Assembly (NCBI GenBank): GCA_903933475.1
Contig: CAIZKE010000344.1
Span: 1-12,786 of the forward strand
Length of the DNA stretch: 12,786 bases
Direction: 5' to 3'
From: an uncultured Alphaproteobacteria bacterium
GTDB taxonomy: Bacteria > Pseudomonadota > Alphaproteobacteria > Caulobacterales > Caulobacteraceae
In this document: positions 1 to 5,716 of the stretch, piece after piece
How positions within the stretch are numbered: the first letter of the stretch is position 1
Layout: each line of letters opens with the position of its first letter
Translations under genes and position numbers: made by a program
The notes under the pieces: model-generated
Seen by the model: only the letters and a program-made list of their open reading frames with translations
The model's database searches: none
What the model was told of the DNA's origin: nothing

Positions 1-227
1 CCAACGCCGTGCATGACGTCTCAGTGCGCGACTTCCGCACCCCCATCGTCGCCATTGCGACCTACGAGGCGGGCGCCTTCATCCTGCGCCCCGTGGGGAT
101 GCCGGGGATTGAGGTGCGCCGCTGGCTGGAGCCGGACGGCCGGATGGGCTGGACCCGGCCCGACCTCGGCCGGATGCGCCTGGAGCGCATCGGCGGGCCG
201 AACGATCCCTACACCCGGGGGGAGTGA
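1..227 (+). CDS. Unrecognised protein, C-terminal fragment (5' end outside window)
   Basis: An open frame enters from the left edge (first full codon at base 3) and ends at TGA 225-227, giving about 74 residues. A GTG at base 9 could formally start it, but no Shine-Dalgarno site can be judged there and the frame is open to the edge, so this is most likely the tail of a longer protein. The tail contains GMPGIEVRRWLEP and ends GGPNDPYTRGE; it has no membrane segment and no motif I recognise. It converges on the glutathione S-transferase gene with a 21-base gap. No function is assigned. Confidence 0.55.
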   Translation, partial: NAVHDVSVRDFRTPIVAIATYEAGAFILRPVGMPGIEVRRWLEPDGRMGWTRPDLGRMRLERIGGPNDPYTRGE

Positions 228-248
228 GCGAGGCCTCCTGCCGGCCGA

Positions 249-851
249 TCAGGCAGCTTCGGCGGCCTTGAAGGCGGGGCGCGCCTCCAGCCGATCGGCA
301 TAGGCGCCGAGATTCGGGAAGTTGGTGAAGTCCGCGCCGAGGCGACGGGACATGATGACCGCGTGTCCCGTGATGGTATCGGCGATGGTGAAGTCGCCGG
401 CGATGTACTCGCGCCCGGCCATGTGGGCCTCGGCGGCTTCCAGCACCCGGCCCAGGAGCTTCACGGCCCGCGCCGCCATCTCCGGATTGCGCCGGTCGGG
501 GGGCAAGAGGACCGTCTCGACCACATAGTTGTTGATCGGCGGCATGATCATGCCCTCGGCATAGTGAAGCCACTGCAGGAAGAGCGCGAAGTTGGGGGCG
601 TCGGGACCGGGGGCCAGGTGCTGGGCGTACTTGGCCCCGAGGTACTGGGCGATCGCCGTGCTCTCGGAGATCGTCGTGTCGCCGTCGATCAGGGTCGGGA
701 CCCGCCCGTTCGGATTGATCCGGGTGTATTCCGGCCCCCGCATCTCCCTCTGGCCGAGGGTGAAGCGCTCCAGCTCATAGGGCAGGCCGATCTCCTCGAG
801 GAGCCAGACCGTACGCACGGCGCGGGAGTTCGGAGCGAAATAGACCTTCAT
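249..851 (-). CDS. Glutathione S-transferase family protein
   Basis: A 200-residue cytosolic GST, the usual length for the family. The N-terminal thioredoxin-like domain (about residues 1-78) opens MKVYFAPNSRAVR, where Ser9 is a candidate glutathione-activating residue. It contains the cis-proline motif VPTL (51-54) and the Glu-Ser pair of ISEST (61-65) that binds the glutamyl part of glutathione. The all-helical C-terminal domain has the conserved N-capping box and Asp in AGDFTIADT (151-159). The start is supported by AAGGA at 859-863 (minus strand), 7 bases from ATG. GSTs conjugate glutathione to electrophiles or carry out glutathione-dependent dehalogenation and isomerisation; the substrate cannot be read from sequence. 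A haloalkane dehalogenase-like gene two genes upstream makes a role with electrophilic or halogenated compounds conceivable, but this is inference. Confidence 0.93.
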   Translation of the reverse strand: MKVYFAPNSRAVRTVWLLEEIGLPYELERFTLGQREMRGPEYTRINPNGRVPTLIDGDTTISESTAIAQYLGAKYAQHLAPGPDAPNFALFLQWLHYAEGMIMPPINNYVVETVLLPPDRRNPEMAARAVKLLGRVLEAAEAHMAGREYIAGDFTIADTITGHAVIMSRRLGADFTNFPNLGAYADRLEARPAFKAAEAA

Positions 852-945
852 GGGGATGTCCTTGTCTCGGGGGCACCGATTGAGGGGCTAGGTCTATCAG
901 CCCGGACGATGCCGAGGCAACATCCAGAGGGCGAAGGAGACCCGC

Positions 946-1548
946 TCACCGCCTCCGCAGGAGGACCCATCCGGCGAGACCGAGGGCACCGAACACCCCT
1001 GCTGCCGCCAGCTGGATCGCCAGGAGCGAGAACACCGGCGCGGTCGCCCGGGCCTCGGTATAGGTCAGGGAGGCAAACTTGTTGTCGACGCCTGCGTCCA
1101 TGGCCGGATCCGTGAAGATAACCAGGAAGTCGCGCAGGGATCGGTAGCGGACCAGGGCGGCCCGGTTAAACGCCCTGGGGTTGTCTCCGATCAGCTGCCC
1201 CTGGACTCGACCGATATAGACCGGCAGGGAACCGTGCCTGAGCAAGGCCGGAAGCACGACGCGCGCATAGGCCATGTCCGCCTTACGGGCCTCCGGGCCT
1301 TCGGCAAGCTGCTCCAGGTTCAGCATGTAGAATTCCCGTCCGTCGTCGAGGGCGATCAGGGTCTCCAGGGTCCTCAGGACCTCGGGATGCCCGGAAGCGG
1401 ACGGGGACGTCCGGACTCGCTCAAGGAAGGCCCTGCCCTCTCCGGGCGTCAGGGCCGGGCCGGAACCGCCATACCAGAGAAGACAGGCTAAGTAGGCGAG
1501 GCCGACAAGCACCACCCAGCCCAGACGCAGTCTCTGACGGTTGATCAT
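946..1548 (-). CDS. Membrane-anchored DUF1330-like protein (dimeric alpha/beta-barrel fold)
   Basis: A 200-residue protein with a hydrophobic segment at each end: residues about 10-26 (WVVLVGLAYLACLLWY) and 172-196, followed by a basic RRR tail. Between them, about residues 72-168 resemble the DUF1330/EthD-like ferredoxin-type barrel: FYMLNLEQL as first strand, ARVVLPALLRHGSLPVYIGRV as helix-strand, LIGD, then ALVRYRSLRDFLVIFTDP, the usual spacing in DUF1330 proteins. The topology suggests the domain lies between two membrane helices, probably in the periplasm. GGGAG at 1557-1561 sits 8 bases before ATG and supports the start. It lies 91 bases downstream of the dehalogenase-like gene and 94 bases upstream of the GST gene on the same strand. 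DUF1330 domains are generally soluble and of unknown function. The fold call is from pattern recognition and moderately sure; the function is unknown. Confidence 0.8.
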   Translation of the reverse strand: MINRQRLRLGWVVLVGLAYLACLLWYGGSGPALTPGEGRAFLERVRTSPSASGHPEVLRTLETLIALDDGREFYMLNLEQLAEGPEARKADMAYARVVLPALLRHGSLPVYIGRVQGQLIGDNPRAFNRAALVRYRSLRDFLVIFTDPAMDAGVDNKFASLTYTEARATAPVFSLLAIQLAAAGVFGALGLAGWVLLRRR

Positions 1549-1639
1549 GCGTCACACTCCCGATGGATCCACGGCCCGTCGGCGGGCGGAGACTGGCCCT
1601 GTGAATGGGCATTTTCCCGACGATAGGCAGGCCTGGGCG

Positions 1640-2701
1640 TCACGGGAAGCGCTGGATGAAGGCGATGATCTCTTCAGCCATTTCGGGACCTGCGTCCTCC
1701 TGACTGAAGTGCCCGGCAGCGAAGACCTTGTGCTCAACCCCGGGCCGCTTCGCACCGGGAATCTGGGAGCGGTACATCTCGCCGCGCTCCGAGTAGGTGA
1801 ACGGGCAACGATCCCCCCACAGGGTCAGGAAGGGCATGTCCGATGCGCGCAGGACGTCCCAAGCCGCGTCACAGCGCGTCCGTTCGACATCGTCGGCGGT
1901 GATCGGCACCAGCAGGGGGAAGCGCCGGGACCCCGCCTTGTAACTCTCGTCGGGGAAGGGAGCGTCATAGGCCGCGCGGGCGGCGGCGGAGACCGGGTTC
2001 ACGCACCATCCCGGAATGATCTTCGAAGGCGCCAGGTCTGCGACCGTCTGGCTGTAGACCCGCCAGGCGAGGAAATAGAAGGATGGCCCGCGGGCGATCA
2101 GGGCCTGGATCTTCTCCGCATTGATCGTGTCATCCGGGTCCAGGGTCTCACGCCAGTCCATCCCGAAACGCGCCTTCAGCTGGTCCGCCGAGAGGGGAGC
2201 CTGGGCGGTCAGTCCGGGTATGGCTGGGCCGCTTGCGGGCAGGGCTGTGTTCGACATCACCGCGCGCGCGAACCTGTCGGGGTTCTCCGCCAGGACCCGG
2301 CCGCCGATCAGGCCACCCCAGTCCTGGCCGAAGAGGGTCATTTGCTTGAGGTCGAGCTTGTCGATCAGAGCGCTGACCCAGGTGACATGGCCGCTGTAGG
2401 TGTAGCGCTCGGGGTCGATGAACTTGTCCGACCGGCCGAAGCCGATCAGGTCGGGGACGATCACCCGATAGCCGGCCTCGACGAGCGGCCCGATCATCTT
2501 CCGGTAGAGATAGCCCCACATCGGCTCCCCATGGAGCAGAAGCAGGGTCTCCCGCGCGTCGCCTGGCCCGGCGTCGACATAGGCCATGCGCAAGCCGGGC
2601 TCGACTTCGAGGTAGCTGGGCGACCAGGGATAGTCTTCGACAACGGAGAACCGGGCTTCCGGTGTCCGCAGGATCCCCGCTCCGGGCTGGCCTTCGGGCA
2701 T
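1640..2701 (-). CDS. Haloalkane dehalogenase-like alpha/beta hydrolase (subfamily HLD-I, DhlA-like)
   Basis: A 353-residue alpha/beta hydrolase. LLLHGEPMWGYLYRKMIGPL (54-73) matches the HGEP oxyanion motif of DhlA-type dehalogenases. GQDWGG (125-130) carries the nucleophile Asp127 and the first halide-binding Trp128. Asp297 in LWGDRCPFT is the likely acid, in the DhlA position after strand 7. His331 in AAGHFSQED is the base. The cap-domain stretch AYDAPFPDESYKAG (244-257) is very close to DhlA, and Trp213 in FYFLAWRVY is the candidate second halide-binding Trp. Such enzymes hydrolyse carbon-halogen bonds to an alcohol and a halide in the cytoplasm. The protein is about 40 residues longer than DhlA, much of it in the cap (roughly 155-205), so the substrate may differ; an epoxide hydrolase role is less likely because HGEP and DWGG favour HLD-I. 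The start is supported by AGGAAGGGAG just upstream of ATG. Confidence 0.88.
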   Translation of the reverse strand: MPEGQPGAGILRTPEARFSVVEDYPWSPSYLEVEPGLRMAYVDAGPGDARETLLLLHGEPMWGYLYRKMIGPLVEAGYRVIVPDLIGFGRSDKFIDPERYTYSGHVTWVSALIDKLDLKQMTLFGQDWGGLIGGRVLAENPDRFARAVMSNTALPASGPAIPGLTAQAPLSADQLKARFGMDWRETLDPDDTINAEKIQALIARGPSFYFLAWRVYSQTVADLAPSKIIPGWCVNPVSAAARAAYDAPFPDESYKAGSRRFPLLVPITADDVERTRCDAAWDVLRASDMPFLTLWGDRCPFTYSERGEMYRSQIPGAKRPGVEHKVFAAGHFSQEDAGPEMAEEIIAFIQRFP

Positions 2702-2846
2702 GGTCGCTCCCTTCCTGCTTAGACTTGGCTTCGGCCAGAGGCTGGTGGCCCCAGGTTGGGAAGCTTTCCGGGTCGTCCGGAGGCAGGTCGATCGAGGCTA
2801 TGCGGCGACGGGGGCGCCGTCCATCGCCAATGGCGGGGCGCCGACC

Positions 2847-2868
2847 GGGAGGGTGGACCTACCCTCCC
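2847..2868. other. Perfect hairpin overlapping the nucleoside hydrolase stop codon
   Basis: GGGAGGGT (2847-2854) and ACCCTCCC (2861-2868) are perfect inverted repeats of 8 bp with a 6-base loop. The TAG stop of the minus-strand nucleoside hydrolase gene (2859-2861) lies at the loop/stem boundary. No U-tract follows on the minus strand, so it is not a canonical intrinsic terminator. It could attenuate transcription or protect the 3' end of the upstream message, separating it from the dehalogenase gene that starts 157 bases on. Those 157 bases hold only this hairpin, a weaker GACGG/CCGTC stem near 2810-2824 and the dehalogenase ribosome binding site. Confidence 0.35.
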
Positions 2869-3782
2869 CCGCAGAGCCGGTCCACCAGCAGGGCTTCGAA
2901 GGCGGCATAGTCCGTCCAGGCAGCGGCGATGCGCACCGGATCTCCCGCCGGGTCGATGGCGGTGAGGCCATCATCGCGCACGGCCAGGTTCAGGGTCTCC
3001 ATCTCCAGCCCCGCTTCCGAGAAGGCCAGGTAGACGGCGACGGTGTCGAACAGCACGGTCGAGCGGTCGCGCCAGCGCTCGGGGTTGCGGCCGACGGCGG
3101 GCAGCCAGAGCCGGTAGGTCTCCAGGACAGCGGCGGCCAGGCTGTCGGGCCGGGCCTGTGCATGGGCGGCGAAGCGGGTGTAGGCCTCGCCGCGCAGGAC
3201 AACGGTGCCGCAGGTGTCGACAGGCGTAATCGTCTTGTCCCAGTGCGCGGCGAACACCGTCCGCGCCGCCTCGACGTCGGCCAGGACATTGTACTCGGGC
3301 CGCGGCGGGGAGCCCGGGAGATAGCCAACCCGAAGGGCGCCGTGCATGCCCACGAACCGGGCCCGTTCGGCGATGCGCGGCGCCCGCCGAAGCGCCTCGG
3401 CGATGTTGGTCAGGGGGCCGATAGCCAGGACCACGGGCGGCTCCGGCGCAGCATCGATGGCCTCGATCAGGGCCTGGACCCCGTCGGCGTGGACGGTGGG
3501 GTGGGCCTCAAGCGCCCGGGAGTCGGCCCAGTCGCCCTGGGGCCGCCCCTGCATGGCGGGGGGTACGCGGAGGGGCCCGCCGATCCCCAGGCCGATGGGC
3601 ACATCGCGCCGTCCGGCGATGGCCAGCATCCGGGCACAGAGCCCGCCGCGATAGTCGGTCTCGCCGCTGACCGTGGTGACGAGCTTCAGGTCCAGCTCCG
3701 GCGAGGCCAGCAGCATGGCCAGGGCCCAGGCGTCGTCGATATCGGTGCCGATATCAGTGTCGAGGAGGACGGGTATGGGCAT
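2859..3782 (-). CDS. Nucleoside hydrolase (inosine-uridine preferring hydrolase family)
   Basis: A 307-residue protein of usual family length. The N-terminus has the calcium-binding aspartate motif DTDIGTDIDDAWAL (8-21), the DxDxGxDIDDA variant of the family; Asp16 and Asp17 are likely ligands. IGPLTNIA (121-128) and PEYNVLADVEAA (162-173) are the other conserved blocks, and Asp246 in LFDTVAV is the likely C-terminal calcium ligand. The position before it, His in classical enzymes (HDPLAV), is Phe here, so the leaving-group chemistry or base preference may differ. These enzymes split the N-glycosidic bond of ribonucleosides to base and ribose. It begins 39 bases after the amidohydrolase stop on the same strand, so the two are probably co-transcribed. 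AAGGGG lies about 4 bases before the ATG. Family call is firm; substrate is not. Confidence 0.92.
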   Translation of the reverse strand: MPIPVLLDTDIGTDIDDAWALAMLLASPELDLKLVTTVSGETDYRGGLCARMLAIAGRRDVPIGLGIGGPLRVPPAMQGRPQGDWADSRALEAHPTVHADGVQALIEAIDAAPEPPVVLAIGPLTNIAEALRRAPRIAERARFVGMHGALRVGYLPGSPPRPEYNVLADVEAARTVFAAHWDKTITPVDTCGTVVLRGEAYTRFAAHAQARPDSLAAAVLETYRLWLPAVGRNPERWRDRSTVLFDTVAVYLAFSEAGLEMETLNLAVRDDGLTAIDPAGDPVRIAAAWTDYAAFEALLVDRLCGGG

Positions 3783-3821
3783 GGGGCCCCTTCGGTGGGC
3801 GGGAGAGCTGGGTCCGGACGG

Positions 3822-5501
3822 CTAGTGCGCCCGGTTCCTCAGCACCCGGCCGCCCCGGTTTCCCGTGTGCTCGTCATCTTCGACGATGACCGTCCCGTTG
3901 CAAATCGTCGCCCGGTAGCCGACCGCCTTCTGGCTGAGATGAGCGGCCCCGCCCGGGAAGTCGTAGAGCATCTGCGGCTGCAGCTCGGCGATCCGGTCCG
4001 TGTCGATGACGTTGATGTCCGCCCGCTTGCCGACGGCCAGGACCCCGCGGTCAGTCAGTCCCAGGACCCGCGCCTGCAGGCTGGTCAGCCGGCGCACGGC
4101 GGCCTCGAGGGTGAAGCGGCCGGTCTCCCGCACCCAGTGAGACAGGATCAGGGTCGAGAAGGCGGAGTCCATGCTGATGGTGACGTGGGCACCGGCGTCG
4201 CCGAGGCCCGGCAGGGCCCACTCGGAACCGATGATCTCGTCCAGGGCCTCGAGGTCGCGGTTGTGGCTACGGATCAAGAAGAGCGCCCTGCCCTCGCTTT
4301 CGACCATGGCGTCGAGCCAGATCTCTGCCGGGGGCTTGCCGGTTTCCTCGCTCCGCGAGAGCAGGCTCTCGCTCTGCGGGGGCATCCAGTCCGGCGACCT
4401 GCCAGAGCCGAGGGGGAAGGTCCGCGCAGAGCGTTCCTTGTAGCCGCGCTGTTCCGCAGCGTCGGCGATCAGCCGCGCCCGGAAGCCGGGATCCCGCACC
4501 GCAGCGAGCCTCTGGTCGAAGGCCATGGCCTTGAGCTGCACCCAGGACTCTCCCGCCGGCAGCAGGTCGAGGAAGATCTCGGCGCTGATGCCGGAGATGA
4601 ATCCGCCCGGGCGCGGCGAGGACAGGCCGACGACATCGGTGCCATCGGCGACCATCTTGGCGACGCAGGAATTGAAGTAGGCGACCGACTCCCGGTTGGC
4701 GGCGATCGGCGCGCTCCACAGCAGGCGATGGCAGGCCTTGCCGATCTCGCGGAGAATTTTCATCTCGCCCTGCATCGGGATGGCGTAGTTGGGAATGGTC
4801 TGGATAAGGCCGCCGCCCGACTTCACGGCACCGGCGATGGCCAGGAGCTCGTCAATCCCCGCGTGGGTGCCGGGGATGTCGCGGCCATCGGGCATGGCGT
4901 GGCCCTGGAGCCGGTTGACCGAGACGCCAAAGGCCCCCTCGGCGATGGAGCTTCCGACCATCGACGCGATCTGCTCGATCTCCGCCGGCGTCGGCTGGTC
5001 GTCGATCGCCCTCTGGCCCATGACATAGAACCGGACAGCGCTGTGACCGACCAGGCCGGCGAGGTTGATGGCCGGGTTCAGGCGATCGATCGAGTCCAGG
5101 TATTCGCCATAGGTTTCCCAGTCCCAGGGCAGGCCGCCCAGGATGGTGGCCCTGGGAATGTCCTCGACCGACTCCATCATCTCGGCGAGCAGGGCCCGGT
5201 CCGTGGGCCGGCAGGGTGCGAAGGTGACCCCGCAGTTACCGATCAGGGCGGTGGTGACCCCGTGATAGGTCAGGGGCGCCAGCAGGGGATCCCAGCCGAC
5301 CTGGGCGTCGAGGTGGGTGTGAAGGTCGATGAAGCCCGGCGTGATGGCGCAGCCCCCGGCGTCGATCTCGCGGCGCCCGGTGCCCTCGACCTTGCCCATG
5401 GCCGCGATGGTGTCGCCCACGATCGCGATGTCGCCGGGTGTGGGCGCCGCCCCGGTGCCGTCCACGAGACGGCCGTTCCGGATAACCAGATCGTAGGTCA
5501 T
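3822..5501 (-). CDS. N-acyl-D-amino-acid deacylase (D-aminoacylase)-type amidohydrolase
   Basis: A 559-residue metal-dependent amidohydrolase. It opens with the composite beta-sandwich strand YDLVIRNGRLVDGTG. Metal ligands His61 and His63 are in GFIDLHTHLDAQ, the family's bridging Cys is Cys90 in IGNCGVTFAPC, and GHSAVR (152-157) follows. The late catalytic Asp435 is in GLGDAGAHVTISMDS, and GVLAVGKRADINVID (487-500) returns to the beta-sandwich. The classical ASHIR-type His ligand of Alcaligenes D-aminoacylase seems replaced by LIQTIPNYA (232-240), after a PDGRDIPGT segment, which marks a divergent subclass often annotated generically as amidohydrolase. It probably hydrolyses an N-acyl or cyclic amide in the cytoplasm; the substrate is unknown. 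GGAGG lies about 9 bases before the ATG. It heads the minus-strand cluster, diverging from the toxin operon. Confidence 0.9.
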   Translation of the reverse strand: MTYDLVIRNGRLVDGTGAAPTPGDIAIVGDTIAAMGKVEGTGRREIDAGGCAITPGFIDLHTHLDAQVGWDPLLAPLTYHGVTTALIGNCGVTFAPCRPTDRALLAEMMESVEDIPRATILGGLPWDWETYGEYLDSIDRLNPAINLAGLVGHSAVRFYVMGQRAIDDQPTPAEIEQIASMVGSSIAEGAFGVSVNRLQGHAMPDGRDIPGTHAGIDELLAIAGAVKSGGGLIQTIPNYAIPMQGEMKILREIGKACHRLLWSAPIAANRESVAYFNSCVAKMVADGTDVVGLSSPRPGGFISGISAEIFLDLLPAGESWVQLKAMAFDQRLAAVRDPGFRARLIADAAEQRGYKERSARTFPLGSGRSPDWMPPQSESLLSRSEETGKPPAEIWLDAMVESEGRALFLIRSHNRDLEALDEIIGSEWALPGLGDAGAHVTISMDSAFSTLILSHWVRETGRFTLEAAVRRLTSLQARVLGLTDRGVLAVGKRADINVIDTDRIAELQPQMLYDFPGGAAHLSQKAVGYRATICNGTVIVEDDEHTGNRGGRVLRNRAH

Positions 5502-5594
5502 GGGTCTTTTCCTCCCAGCATGAGCCCCCGTTGGAGATCATGGGTTTACGCTAGGGGAGGTTGGGGTGCCTGACCAGAACATCCTCCGTTTGGC

Positions 5595-5609
5595 GTCACC
5601 CTCGGTGAC
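5595..5609. promoter_or_regulatory. Palindrome GTCACC-CTC-GGTGAC, possible operator
   Basis: A perfect 6-bp inverted repeat with a 3-base centre lies between the divergent genes, 93 bases upstream of the amidohydrolase start and 107 bases upstream of the toxin ATG. It could be a binding site for a dimeric regulator. No regulator gene is in the window and no second copy was noticed, so this is only a candidate. Confidence 0.25.
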
Positions 5610-5649
5610 CTCCGTTCCGCCAGCCCAGGTCCAGGGAACAGTTACAAAT

Positions 5650-5664
5650 GTTCATGTTTTGTTC
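5650..5664 (+). promoter_or_regulatory. LexA (SOS) box, GTTC-N7-GTTC
   Basis: GTTC (5650-5653), seven bases ATGTTTT, then GTTC (5661-5664) form an exact match to the direct-repeat LexA operator of Alphaproteobacteria, known from Caulobacter and Rhizobiales. It ends 52 bases before the toxin ATG, a usual position for repression, and 148 bases lie between it and the divergent amidohydrolase start, so the toxin operon is the likelier target. The first GTTC also forms an inverted repeat with GAACA at 5636-5640 (N8 spacer). The inference is that DNA damage derepresses the toxin/immunity operon. Confidence 0.7.
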
Positions 5665-5706
5665 TTGTCAATCCTCGGCCTGAGTGGCAGGGTCCCGTCC
5701 TAACGC

Positions 5707-5711
5707 GGAGG
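5707..5711 (+). promoter_or_regulatory. Ribosome binding site deciding the toxin start
   Basis: GGAGG stands 5 bases before ATG 5717. An upstream in-frame GTG at 5684 would add 11 residues but lacks any comparable site, so ATG 5717 is preferred. Confidence 0.75.
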
Positions 5712-5716
5712 CACGC

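Larger units (their letters stand above)
5502..5706. promoter_or_regulatory. Divergent intergenic regulatory region
   Basis: About 215 bases separate the amidohydrolase start (minus) from the toxin start (plus), so both promoters should lie here. The half nearest the toxin (about 5636-5672) is strikingly AT-rich against the surrounding GC and holds the SOS box. TTGTCA at 5665-5670 resembles a -35 element but I see no good -10 at proper distance; TACAAA at 5643-5648 is a weak -10 candidate that would place the LexA box over the start of transcription. I cannot assign the minus-strand promoter. The segment also contains the GTCACC/GGTGAC palindrome and a 16-base copy of sequence repeated inside the toxin gene. 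Confidence 0.5.

Noticed and set aside
1574..1587. GCCCG-TCGG-CGGGC hairpin between the dehalogenase and DUF1330-like genes
   Set aside because: Only 5 bp, no U-tract on either strand, and such stems are frequent in GC-rich DNA.
1541..2722. A 393-codon open frame on the plus strand
   Set aside because: It is the antisense shadow of the dehalogenase gene; no domain motif and no ribosome binding site.
2700..5573. A 957-codon open frame on the plus strand
   Set aside because: It lies antisense to three well-supported minus-strand enzyme genes and encodes a low-complexity Gly/Asp/Arg-rich sequence typical of reverse-frame shadows in GC-rich DNA.
5684..5716. GTG start giving an 11-residue longer toxin
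   Set aside because: No Shine-Dalgarno site precedes it, whereas GGAGG stands 5 bases before ATG 5717.
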